Part shown: one piece after another, positions 1 through 6,261 of the stretch
Layout: every line of letters begins with the position of its first letter
Position numbering within the stretch: position 1 is the stretch's first letter
NCBI GenBank assembly: GCA_902488525.1
Contig: CABTWP010000062.1
Span: forward strand, 1 to 8,872
Direction: 5' to 3'
DNA: 8,872 nucleotides
DNA from: an uncultured Collinsella sp.
Lineage (GTDB): Bacteria; Actinomycetota; Coriobacteriia; Coriobacteriales; Coriobacteriaceae
The notes under the pieces: generated by a model
What the model saw: only the letters and a program-made list of their open reading frames with translations
What the model was told of the DNA's origin: nothing
Database searches by the model: none
Translations under genes and position numbers: made by a program

Positions 1-37
1 AACCTGCCAAAATAAACCTGTCCCTAAATGGCAGGTT
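1..37 (-). terminator. Inverted repeat after proC, probable terminator
   Basis: A perfect 9-bp inverted repeat (AACCTGCCA at 1-9, TGGCAGGTT at 29-37) starts directly after the proC stop codon. On the minus strand a shorter nested hairpin (AACCTG...CAGGTT) followed by TATTTT is also possible. On the plus strand the 9-bp stem is followed by TTTTA, so it could work in both directions for a convergent gene beyond the window. The loop is long (19 nt) and the U-run is weak, so this is a reasonable but unproven terminator. Confidence 0.5.
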
Positions 38-808
38 TTACTGGAGAGTTGCGTCGATTGCCTTGACCAGGGCACTGCGCATGCCGGCGTCCTCGAGCGC
101 AACGACGCCCTTGATGGTGGCACCACCGGGCGAGCATACGGCATCCTTCATCGCCGCAGGATGCTGGCCAGTTGCAAGCTGCAGCTTTGCCGTACCCAGC
201 ACCATCTGGCTCACAATGCGATAGGCATCGGCACGCGGGATACCGTGCTTGACCGCTGCATCGCCCAGGGCCTCGATTGCCATGGCGACAAATGCCGGAG
301 CGCAACCACCCACCGTGCCGCCCACAAACAGCAGGCTCGTATCGAGCTCGACCACCGCACCGAGCTTGCCAAGCAGACCAAGCACCACTGCGCTCTGCTC
401 ATCACTAAGCGTGGAAGCCTTCTCGCAGGCGATGACGCCCTCGCCCACCGAAACCGGTGTGTTGGGCACCGTCGAGATGTGCGCGACGCCCGGCAGGACC
501 TGCTCCCACTTGGCACTGTCCCAAGTCCAGGCAACCGACAGAACGACCTTGTCGGCAAGAATGTCCTTGAGCGGGGCGAATACCTTCTCGATCATGTACG
601 GTTTGACCGCAGCGACCACGATATCGGATGCGGCGACAACCTCGGCGGCATCGTGACAGGCGACCATGCCGCGCGCCTCGCAGCGCTCAACCAGTGCGTC
701 GTAGCGACCCGCGCAGGCGCACATGTCGCTCACAGCTACACCGGCAGCGATCCAGCCATCGGCCATAGCGCTCGCCATATTGCCAAAACCGACAAATCCA
801 ATCTTCAT
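38..808 (-). CDS. proC: Pyrroline-5-carboxylate reductase
   Basis: Catalyses the last step of proline synthesis, the NAD(P)H-dependent reduction of 1-pyrroline-5-carboxylate to L-proline, in the cytoplasm. The 256-residue protein has the family layout: an N-terminal Rossmann fold opening with GFVGFGNMA (residues 4-12), the VKP turn at 68-70, PNTP at 115-118, and the C-terminal helical dimerisation domain beginning near GGCAPAF (167-173). The family signature SPGGATIKG lies at 226-234, followed by ALED and an Arg. Length is slightly under the usual 260-280. The ATG at 806-808 has AAAGGA about 9 nt upstream; another ATG just upstream is out of frame. The gene is 73 bp downstream of rlmH and may share its transcript. 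I saw no convincing promoter in the gap. Confidence 0.95.
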   Translation of the reverse strand: MKIGFVGFGNMASAMADGWIAAGVAVSDMCACAGRYDALVERCEARGMVACHDAAEVVAASDIVVAAVKPYMIEKVFAPLKDILADKVVLSVAWTWDSAKWEQVLPGVAHISTVPNTPVSVGEGVIACEKASTLSDEQSAVVLGLLGKLGAVVELDTSLLFVGGTVGGCAPAFVAMAIEALGDAAVKHGIPRADAYRIVSQMVLGTAKLQLATGQHPAAMKDAVCSPGGATIKGVVALEDAGMRSALVKAIDATLQ

Positions 809-881
809 ATCTCATAGTCCTTTCAGACACATTCCTCAAAACGAAAGGTATTGTCCCACGCCATTGTTTCGTATTGCCGAC

Positions 882-1352
882 CTATTTGTGATACGGCTCG
901 CCACGACTGATCTTGCAGGCGCGGTAGATTTGCTCCAGCAGCACCACGCGCGCCAGGTTATGCGGCAAGGTAATGCGTCCAAAGCTGAGCATCTCGTCGG
1001 CGCGGGCGCGCACGTCATCGCTCACGCCGTCCGATCCGCCAATCACAAAGGCGATGTCGCTGTTACCACGCAGCATAAGATCATCGAGCCGCGCCGAAAA
1101 CTCCTCGCTCGAGCGCTCTTTGCCCTCAATGGCCAGCAGGATCACATGCGCTCGAGACGGCAAGGCAGCAAGAATCGCCGCCCCCTCCTTGTCGCGCGCG
1201 GCATCCACGCCGCCCGCCTTAGCCGGGTCGATATCGGCCACCTCGCGGATATCAACCTTGGCATAGGCACCTAGGCGCTTGGCGTACTCAGCGCACGCGT
1301 CCTTCCAAAAGCGCTCCTTGAGCTTACCGACGCAAACGACGGTGTATTTCAC
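882..1352 (-). CDS. rlmH: 23S rRNA (pseudouridine-1915-N3)-methyltransferase RlmH
   Basis: A SPOUT-class methyltransferase that uses S-adenosylmethionine to methylate N3 of pseudouridine 1915 in helix 69 of 23S rRNA on assembled 70S ribosomes. The 156-residue protein matches the family length. Visible signatures are the start KYTVVCVGKLKE (2-13), the SAM-binding knot segment FVIGGSDG (102-109), LPHNLARVVLLEQIYRA (129-145) and the conserved tail EPYHK at the very C terminus. The start codon is GTG (1350-1352), preceded by GAAGGAG with 9 nt spacing. That ribosome site is made from the last codons and stop of the SPFH gene, whose stop lies only 6 nt upstream, so the two are probably translationally coupled. 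Confidence 0.96.
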   Translation of the reverse strand: MKYTVVCVGKLKERFWKDACAEYAKRLGAYAKVDIREVADIDPAKAGGVDAARDKEGAAILAALPSRAHVILLAIEGKERSSEEFSARLDDLMLRGNSDIAFVIGGSDGVSDDVRARADEMLSFGRITLPHNLARVVLLEQIYRACKISRGEPYHK

Positions 1353-1358
1353 GCGCGT

Positions 1359-2297
1359 CTACTCCTTCGAATCGTTTTGAACTTTGCCGGCGGCCAGCAT
1401 CTGCTCGAACATCGAGGCCGACTGCGAAAAGTCGCTCGGCAGCACGACCGTCGAGGTTTTACCCGTGCGAGCGAACTCCGTCATCATCTCGGACCACTGC
1501 GTAAACATGAACAGTTGGTTGGCCTCGTCATTGCCGACACCCGTCTCCTGGATGATCTCGAGCGAATCTTTGATACCCAGCGCGATGGCCTTGCGCTGGT
1601 TGGCGATGCCCTCGCCCGCCTTTTCCATAGCCTCAGCCTCGGCGGTCGCCTCGGTGACGCGCTTGATGCGGTCTGCCTCAGCGAGCTCCTGTGCCGCAGC
1701 GCGCTTGCGCTGGGCGGCGTTGATGTCGTTCATGGAGTTCTCGACCTCGGTCGGCAGTGCGATTTTGGTGATGAGCGTCGACACGAGGGTGAAGCCGTAG
1801 GCGGCCATCTGCTCGGAAACGGTAGCGTTGACATCCTTGGCGATGTCGTCCTTCTTGGCAAAGACCTCATCGAGTGTGTAGACGGGAATCGAAGAGCGCA
1901 GGGCGTCGGTGATGAAGTCACGCATCTGGTCGACGGGCTCCTGCAGCATATAGTAGCTCTTGTAGATGCCCGAATCTGCCGGGCCGGCGCCCATGTCATA
2001 GCTCACGTGGTACTGAGCAGAGACCTCAAGGCCGATGGTCACGTTGTCCTGGGTCTTAACGTCGATGCCAAAACCGTTTTTCATGGTTCGCAGACTCACC
2101 GTGGCGGCCTTGCGGTCGATCACGGGCACCTTCATGTGGAAGCCCGCGTTGACGATGCGGTTAAACTTGCCCAGACGCTCGATGATCACGGCATGCTGCT
2201 GTTCAACGACGTAGCAGGCGTTGGGAAGCAGCAGCAACAGAATGATGATGGGAAGCAGAAGGCTCGTAAGGGCGGCAATGATACCGGAAAACAGCAT
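1359..2297 (-). CDS. SPFH/band-7 (stomatin/prohibitin-like) membrane protein
   Basis: Likely a membrane-anchored scaffold protein of the SPFH superfamily; I cannot assign a specific cellular role. I chose the ATG at 2295-2297 because AGAGGAG lies just upstream. An in-frame GTG at 2316-2318 would add seven residues but would place that ribosome site inside the coding region. With this start the protein has 312 residues. It has one N-terminal hydrophobic segment (about 4-25) with no cleavage site, then an SPFH domain (about 28-200) beginning CYVVEQQHAVIIERLGKF and including GFHMKVPVIDR. A charged Ala/Glu-rich region (about 190-245) resembles the coiled coil of flotillins and plant HIR-type proteins. 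The C-terminal tail is soluble. It is the first gene of an apparent SPFH-rlmH(-proC) unit. No NfeD-type partner is adjacent. Confidence 0.88.
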   Translation of the reverse strand: MLFSGIIAALTSLLLPIIILLLLLPNACYVVEQQHAVIIERLGKFNRIVNAGFHMKVPVIDRKAATVSLRTMKNGFGIDVKTQDNVTIGLEVSAQYHVSYDMGAGPADSGIYKSYYMLQEPVDQMRDFITDALRSSIPVYTLDEVFAKKDDIAKDVNATVSEQMAAYGFTLVSTLITKIALPTEVENSMNDINAAQRKRAAAQELAEADRIKRVTEATAEAEAMEKAGEGIANQRKAIALGIKDSLEIIQETGVGNDEANQLFMFTQWSEMMTEFARTGKTSTVVLPSDFSQSASMFEQMLAAGKVQNDSKE

Positions 2298-2354
2298 GGT
2301 CTCTCCTCTGATAGGCACACGTTGGCATTAGGATACCCGTCCAAGGAGATCGTG

Positions 2355-2414
2355 CATAACAAAAAAGCCCCCATTGCTGGGAGCTCTTTCATTTAATGGT
2401 GCGGGCGAAAGGAC
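2355..2414 (-). repeat. Distal direct repeat: tRNA-Leu 3' tail plus terminator copy
   Basis: This 60-bp block matches 2544-2603 at 59 of 60 positions; the only difference is T at 2394 against C at 2583. Read on the minus strand it begins with the last 18 nt of tRNA-Leu (3' side of the T stem, acceptor strand, discriminator A and encoded CCA, 2414 down to 2397). It then has the short spacer and the whole terminator. The copy cannot make a tRNA because the rest of the gene is missing. Identity stops abruptly at 2414/2603 inside the T stem on one side and at 2355/2544 after the U-run on the other. This has the form of an attachment-site duplication or a tandem duplication. Confidence 0.9.
2358..2385 (-). 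terminator. Second (distal) copy of the tRNA-Leu terminator
   Basis: On the minus strand an 8-bp hairpin (AGCTCCCA / TGGGGGCT, one G-U pair, loop GCAA; 2366-2385) is followed by a run of six T, then GTTA. It is identical to the proximal terminator at 2550-2574. It lies upstream of the SPFH gene and would stop any read-through from tRNA-Leu and the inserted element. Confidence 0.85.
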
Positions 2415-2543
2415 GTCCGCGTATCCGCTTCGCGGATCCGCACCGGCTTCGGCCGCCTGCCGGCGTCCTCGCCAGCTCGCTAAAAACGCTCCGCGTTTTC
2501 TTTACGCTCGCTCCTTCGCAGGTTCAAGTCCCTGTGATGGGCC
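2415..2543 (-). other. 129-bp hairpin-rich insert of tRNA-linked element (Leu copy)
   Basis: Non-coding DNA between the two copies of the tRNA-Leu tail and terminator. It contains a hairpin ATCCGC-TTC-GCGGAT (2423-2437), GC-rich pairing segments around 2440-2462, a 7-bp hairpin AAAACGC-TCC-GCGTTTT (2483-2499), and the inverted T-arm copy at 2520-2531. The same order of parts occurs in the insert at 8642-8764, although overall sequence identity is low. Open frames crossing it only translate the repeats and have no ribosome site, so I treat it as non-coding. It might be a structured RNA read from the tRNA promoter, or the body of a minimal mobile element. Confidence 0.6.
2520..2531 (+). repeat. 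Inverted copy of the tRNA-Leu T-arm
   Basis: AGGTTCAAGTCC on the plus strand is the exact reverse complement of 2600-2611 within the T-arm of tRNA-Leu. The two 11-bp cores are separated by 68 bp that hold the proximal terminator. Only the T loop and inner stem bases are kept; the outer T stem does not pair, so this is not part of a tRNA gene on the other strand. Confidence 0.8.
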
Positions 2544-2603
2544 CATAACAAAAAAGCCCCCATTGCTGGGAGCTCTTTCATTCAATGGTGCGGGCGAAAG
2601 GAC
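2544..2603 (-). repeat. Proximal direct repeat: true tRNA-Leu 3' end plus terminator
   Basis: The tRNA-proximal member of the 60-bp direct repeat pair with 2355-2414 (period 189 bp). It overlaps the 3' 18 nt of the intact tRNA-Leu gene and its terminator. If the element arrived by integration, this copy rebuilds the tRNA end and the other is the displaced original, or the reverse. Confidence 0.9.
2550..2574 (-). terminator. Rho-independent terminator of tRNA-Leu
   Basis: On the minus strand the hairpin AGCTCCCA-GCAA-TGGGGGCT (2555-2574) is followed by six T (2550-2555). It begins 12 nt past the encoded CCA of tRNA-Leu. Strong stem and clean U-run. Confidence 0.9.
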
Positions 2604-2672
2604 TTGAACCTTCATGGGGTTGCCCCCATACGGACCTGAACCGTACGCGTCTGCCAATTCCGCCACGCCCGC
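2586..2672 (-). tRNA. tRNA-Leu (anticodon CAG)
   Basis: An 87-nt tRNA gene including an encoded CCA. The acceptor stem is GCGGGCG (2666-2672) paired with CGCCCGC (2590-2596), with discriminator A and then CCA. The D-arm region reads GGCGGAATTGGCAGACGC, typical of leucine tRNAs. The anticodon stem TACGG/CCGTA closes the loop TTCAGGT, giving anticodon CAG, which reads CUG codons. The long variable arm TGGGG-GCAA-CCCCA is the class II feature expected for tRNA-Leu. The T-arm loop is TTCAAGT. The gene has its own promoter (2684-2712) and terminator (2550-2574). Its 3' end is partly duplicated 189 bp downstream. Confidence 0.98.
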
Positions 2673-2683
2673 GTGCAGGAATT

Positions 2684-2712
2684 AGAATAACGGAGCGCCA
2701 TCGCGAACGCAA
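2684..2712 (-). promoter_or_regulatory. Promoter of tRNA-Leu
   Basis: On the minus strand TTGCGT (2707-2712) and TATTCT (2684-2689) are separated by exactly 17 bp, a good sigma-70-type match. The expected start point is only a few bases before the tRNA 5' end at 2672. It lies directly after the tatD stop, so the tRNA appears to be transcribed on its own. Confidence 0.75.
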
Positions 2713-2715
2713 GAA

Positions 2716-3633
2716 CTATTTTTGAAAAAGTTTGCAGGCATTTTCCCAAGCTGCTCGCGCGATTGCCTCAGCATCCTCGCCGGTACGATCGACACGGTCG
2801 TTGACCAGCGTGTTTGCCGTAATGGAGATCATTGCGGGCTCGCATTCAAGACCGCGGATGGGCTCTGGAGCCATATACGGGCAATCCGTCTCGAACAAAA
2901 TTCGATCGAGTGGGGTTGCCGCAAATGCCTCGCGCACGTCGTCGTTGCGCTTAAAGGTAGCCGCACCGCCATAGGCGATATAGCAGCCCAGCTCCACAAA
3001 GCGCTCCATCGTGGCGCGGTCCTCGCCAAAGCAGTGCAGCACACAACCGGCCTGGGGCATGCCCACCTCACGAAGCACGTTGTAGGCGTCCACGTGCGAG
3101 GTGCGCTCCTGGTCCGTGTCCTCGTGACGCAGATGTAGCTCCACCGGCACATTACGGCACACGGCAAGCTCGAGCTGGCGCGCCATGCAGTCAATCTGCA
3201 CGTTATGGGGTGCCGGCGCGATATCGTCGTCATAGTCCATGTGATAGTCCAGGCCGATTTCGCCAATACCGGCGCACAAAGGGTCATCGAGCGCGGCAAC
3301 GACCTGTGCGTGAACGTCGTCGGTATAGTCCGGCGCGCCATACGGATGCACGCCGGCAAGATACTTGATCTGCGGGATATCCTGCATCGGCAGAATTTCG
3401 CGCACGAGCCAGTCGCTATAGTCCGTCACGCTGCGTTTGTCAGCGATGGGGTCGAACATCGTCACCAACAGGTCGACGCCCGCGGCTTTGGCGCGCACGA
3501 GCGTCTCGGGCACATCCTTGCCCCAAAACGAAAGCAGATGTGCATGCGTGTCGGCAAGCGGCGCCAAGGGCACGGGACAAGCAACCGTCTTCTTTTTCTT
3601 GGTAAACGTCACGCGTTCGGCATTAGGCGTCAT
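2716..3633 (-). CDS. tatD: TatD family metal-dependent hydrolase (DNase)
   Basis: A TIM-barrel metallohydrolase of the TatD family, whose members act as 3'-5' exonucleases or DNases in repair and DNA turnover; the substrate here is not shown by the sequence. The 305-residue protein has all expected metal ligands: DTHAHL with His30 and His32, Glu125 in GIGEIGLDYH, His167 in ELHLRH, His200 in LHCFG, and Asp250 in ETDCPYMAPEPIRG. The N-terminal stretch to about residue 25, with the basic KKKK, is longer than usual. The ATG at 3631-3633 lies inside the end of rsmA (11-bp overlap), with GGGAG 7 nt upstream, so translation is coupled to rsmA. The tatD-rsmA neighbourhood is common in Gram-positive bacteria. 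No terminator follows; the tRNA-Leu promoter starts immediately. Confidence 0.93.
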   Translation of the reverse strand: MTPNAERVTFTKKKKTVACPVPLAPLADTHAHLLSFWGKDVPETLVRAKAAGVDLLVTMFDPIADKRSVTDYSDWLVREILPMQDIPQIKYLAGVHPYGAPDYTDDVHAQVVAALDDPLCAGIGEIGLDYHMDYDDDIAPAPHNVQIDCMARQLELAVCRNVPVELHLRHEDTDQERTSHVDAYNVLREVGMPQAGCVLHCFGEDRATMERFVELGCYIAYGGAATFKRNDDVREAFAATPLDRILFETDCPYMAPEPIRGLECEPAMISITANTLVNDRVDRTGEDAEAIARAAWENACKLFQK

Positions 3634-4483
3634 GGATTAGCTCCCGGGCCAGACGGACAAAGTCGGCAACATCGAGCGTCTCGGCGCGCGTGGTGGGTGC
3701 GATACCGCAAACCTCAAAAGCGGCATCGAGCACGTCCTTGGCAAAACCGTTGGCGCTCATGGAATTGCGGATGGTCTTGCGACGCTGAGCAAATGCAGCA
3801 TCAATCACGCGGGCCACAAATTCGCGATCGAGCCCCTCGGGCACCACGCCGTCAACACGGTCGATACGCACGACGGCCGAGTCCACGTGCGGCGCCGGCA
3901 TAAAGCAACGCGGCGGCACCTCAAAGCGACCCGTCACCCGCGCATACAGGCCGAGCTTTGCCGTATAGCCGCCATAGGTCTTGTTGCCCGGCACTGCGGC
4001 AATGCGATCGGCAACCTCCTTTTGCACCATGACGACGGCGCGCTTGAGCGCGGGCATCGTCTGAAAAAACTGCAGGATGATTGTCGCCGCCACGTTATAG
4101 GGCAAGTTCGCGACAAACACCGTGGGTTCACCACCGGCGGCCTGCTCAATCTGCTCCGGCGTCACTTTGAGCGCGTCGCCCATGATAAAGCGGAAGTTGG
4201 CATAGTCAGCGGCGTGAGCATCGAGCACCGGCTCGAGCTCGGGATCTGCCTCAATCGACGTAACGCACGCCGCCTCCTGCAGCAGGGCCAACGTCAGCGT
4301 GCCGCAACCCGGGCCGACCTCGAGCACGCGCTCATCGCCCGCAAGCTCAGCGAGCTCACAGATACGTTCGATCACATGGTTGTCGATCAGGAAGTTCTGG
4401 CCCAGGCGATGCTTGGTCGCAAGGCCAAACTCCTCTAGCAGCTCCCTAGTTGCCGTGGGGTTTGCCAAAGGCGAAGTTGTCAT
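3623..4483 (-). CDS. rsmA: 16S rRNA (adenine-1518/1519-N6)-dimethyltransferase RsmA
   Basis: Also called KsgA. It dimethylates the two adjacent adenines in the 3'-terminal hairpin of 16S rRNA using S-adenosylmethionine during late small-subunit assembly; loss gives kasugamycin resistance in studied bacteria. The 286-residue protein shows the N-terminal GQNFL (28-32), SAM motif I EVGPGCGTLT (55-64), the acidic IEAD (77-80), GDAL (102-105), the catalytic NLPY (126-129), FMPAPHVDS (194-202) and the C-terminal RNA-binding signature AQRRKTIRNS (232-241). The ATG at 4481-4483 follows a near-perfect AAGGAGG with 5 nt spacing. It is followed by tatD with an 11-bp overlap. A strong hairpin separates it from metG, so it needs its own promoter or read-through; I could not identify a clear promoter in the short leader (4484-4514). 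Confidence 0.96.
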   Translation of the reverse strand: MTTSPLANPTATRELLEEFGLATKHRLGQNFLIDNHVIERICELAELAGDERVLEVGPGCGTLTLALLQEAACVTSIEADPELEPVLDAHAADYANFRFIMGDALKVTPEQIEQAAGGEPTVFVANLPYNVAATIILQFFQTMPALKRAVVMVQKEVADRIAAVPGNKTYGGYTAKLGLYARVTGRFEVPPRCFMPAPHVDSAVVRIDRVDGVVPEGLDREFVARVIDAAFAQRRKTIRNSMSANGFAKDVLDAAFEVCGIAPTTRAETLDVADFVRLARELIHDA

Positions 4484-4514
4484 GGTTGCCTCCTTAACAT
4501 GGTGGCTGCATCGT

Positions 4515-4551
4515 AAAGCAAAAGGGCATGGACCGTTGCGGCCATGCCCTT
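4515..4551 (-). terminator. Terminator of the metG transcript
   Basis: A perfect 10-bp stem AAGGGCATGG/CCATGCCCTT (4542-4551 with 4522-4531), whose loop can extend it with CCG-CAA-CGG, is followed on the minus strand by TTTTGCTTT. It lies 40 nt past the metG stop and before rsmA. The stem is strong and the U-run is interrupted. Confidence 0.8.
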
Positions 4552-4590
4552 ACAGCTAAACAGCAAATTGCCGATATGGCGCGCAGCGGC

Positions 4591-6192
4591 TTAGCCCAGA
4601 CGCGGGAACAGCGGCTCGCCCTTCTCGACGGGCTGACCACCGGCAAGCAGGCCCCAAGCGCAAATGCCCTTGAGGTCGTCGCTCGCGGCCTCGTCCTCGC
4701 AGGACAGGCGGCGCAGGGCCTCGGCAGAAGTCTGGGGCATGAGCGGCATCAGCAGGTGAGCGGCAATGCGGATGGCCTCGAGCAGGTTGTAGATCACAAA
4801 CGCCAGCTCGTCAGCCTTGGCCTCGTCCTTGGCAAGCGCCCAGGGCTCGGAGTCCTCGATGTAGTGGTTGGCGGCATGGATGAGCTCCATGACCTCGTCC
4901 TTAGCTCCACCATAATCGAGCACGTCCATCTTGGCCATGTAGCGCTCGACCAGACCATCGGCGATCTTTGCCAGCGGGTTGTCGAACGCATCGAACGATG
5001 CGGGCTTGGCGGGCGCGCAACCATCAAAGTACTTGCCGCTCATGTTGAGCGAACGCGAGATAAGGTTGCCCCAGCTGTTGGCCAGGTCGGCGTTGTAGAC
5101 CTGCTCCATGCGATCGAAGCTGATGGCACCGTCGGTGCCGGGGACGACGTCGGTCATAAAGTAGTAGCGATAGCCCTCGACGCCCAACATGTCGATAACG
5201 TCCTGCGGAGCGATGGCGTTGCCGCGGCTCTTGGACATCTTCTCGGCCTTGCCGGTCTCGGCATTGCGCACGGTCAGGAAGCCGTGGGCAAAGACGTGCT
5301 CGGGCAGGGCCTCGCCGATGGCCATGAGCATGGCGGGCCAAATGACGCAGTGGAAGCGGATGATGTCCTTGCCCACGATGTGGAACTGCGCGGGCCAGCG
5401 ATAGGCCAGCTCGGCACGCGCCTCGTCGGTGTCGACACCGTAGCCGACGGCCGTCATATAGTTGAGCAGCGCATCGAACCACACGTAGGTCACGTGACCC
5501 TCGTCAAACGGGACCTGAATGCCCCAGTCAAAGCTCGTACGGCTCACGGAAAGGTCATTAAGGCCGCCCTCGACAAAGCTACGTACCTCGTTCATGCGGA
5601 ACGCAGGCTCGACAAAGTCGGGGTGCTCGTCGTAAAGCTTGAGCAGCTTGTCCTGGAAAGCGGAAAGCTTAAAGAAGTAGGACTCCTCCTGCACGCGCTC
5701 AAGCGGACGGTGGCAGTCGGGGCACAGGTGCTGGCCGACGCTGCCGTACTCCTCGTCGCCCTTCTGGACCTGCGTATCGGTGAAGTAGGTCTCGTCAGGC
5801 ACGCAATACCAACCGTCGTAGCTGCCCTTATACAGGTAGCCGGACTCCTTCATGCGCTCCCACAGGTACTGCACGGCATGATGCTGGCGCGGCTCGGTGG
5901 TGCGGATGAAGTCGTCGTTGGAGATCTCGAGCTTGCTCCAAAGCTCCTTGAAGTGCGGAGCCTGGCTGTCGGTCCACTCCTGCGGCGTCATGTTGTGCTT
6001 GGCTGCGGCCTCGGCGACCTTCTCGCCGTGCTCGTCCATGCCGGTCAGGAACTTGACGTTATAGCCGGCGGAGCGACGATAACGGGCCTGAACGTCGGCG
6101 ATGATGGTGGAATAAGCCGTGCCCAGGTGCGGATCGGCGTTGACGTAGTAGATGGGCGTCGTGATAAAGAACGAAGGCTTACTTTGATCCAT
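4591..6192 (-). CDS. metG: Methionyl-tRNA synthetase
   Basis: A class I aminoacyl-tRNA synthetase that charges tRNA-Met and initiator tRNA with methionine using ATP. The 533-residue protein carries PHLGT (21-25, the HIGH motif), MDEHG (52-56), WFDALLNY (238-245) and AEKMSKSRGN (316-325, KMSKS motif), then the helical anticodon-binding domain. It ends soon after that domain and lacks the C-terminal tRNA-binding (EMAP/Trbp111-like) extension found in many longer MetRS. In the connective peptide only Cys130, Cys157 and Cys160 are present; the partner of Cys130 is Asp133 (CVPDE), so the zinc knuckle is incomplete or differently ligated. The ATG at 6190-6192 has GGAGG about 9 nt upstream. It lies 69 nt after rsmI, and metG is followed by a strong terminator. 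Confidence 0.96.
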   Translation of the reverse strand: MDQSKPSFFITTPIYYVNADPHLGTAYSTIIADVQARYRRSAGYNVKFLTGMDEHGEKVAEAAAKHNMTPQEWTDSQAPHFKELWSKLEISNDDFIRTTEPRQHHAVQYLWERMKESGYLYKGSYDGWYCVPDETYFTDTQVQKGDEEYGSVGQHLCPDCHRPLERVQEESYFFKLSAFQDKLLKLYDEHPDFVEPAFRMNEVRSFVEGGLNDLSVSRTSFDWGIQVPFDEGHVTYVWFDALLNYMTAVGYGVDTDEARAELAYRWPAQFHIVGKDIIRFHCVIWPAMLMAIGEALPEHVFAHGFLTVRNAETGKAEKMSKSRGNAIAPQDVIDMLGVEGYRYYFMTDVVPGTDGAISFDRMEQVYNADLANSWGNLISRSLNMSGKYFDGCAPAKPASFDAFDNPLAKIADGLVERYMAKMDVLDYGGAKDEVMELIHAANHYIEDSEPWALAKDEAKADELAFVIYNLLEAIRIAAHLLMPLMPQTSAEALRRLSCEDEAASDDLKGICAWGLLAGGQPVEKGEPLFPRLG

Positions 6193-6231
6193 GGGGTTTG
6201 TCCTCCAGAAAAACGTTGCATACAGGGGATG

Positions 6232-6259
6232 ATTCTAGCGCAAGGGCTGGATATCCTCC
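6232..6259 (-). promoter_or_regulatory. Possible metG promoter
   Basis: In the 69-bp rsmI-metG gap the minus strand has TAGAAT (6232-6237), one mismatch from the -10 consensus, about 33 nt before the expected start of the leader. No good -35 element lies 16-18 bp upstream. It may give metG an internal promoter, or metG may simply be co-transcribed with rsmI. Confidence 0.3.
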
Positions 6260-6261
6260 AT

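Noticed and set aside
841..872. Possible weak terminator between rlmH and proC (ACGAAA/TTTCGT, then TTTTG)
   Set aside because: Only 6 bp of stem with a 20-nt loop; too weak to support, and proC may be co-transcribed with rlmH.
2298..2354. Promoter for the SPFH gene
   Set aside because: The minus strand has TTGGAC and TATCCT, but not in a workable spacing. A promoter is expected here after the terminator, but I cannot place it.
1377..2396. A 339-codon plus-strand open frame opposite the SPFH gene
   Set aside because: It is a reverse-strand shadow of the clear SPFH coding region, with low-complexity His/Asp/Leu content and no start signal.
2355..2603. CRISPR array or integron-type attachment array
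   Set aside because: Only two repeats with a single long spacer, each repeat is a tRNA tail plus terminator, and no cas or integrase gene is present.
2374..2607. Short plus-strand open frame encoding the repeated peptide LGALSFNGAGERT
   Set aside because: The repeat comes from the duplicated tRNA tail and terminator. The frame covers terminators and a tRNA end and has no ribosome site.
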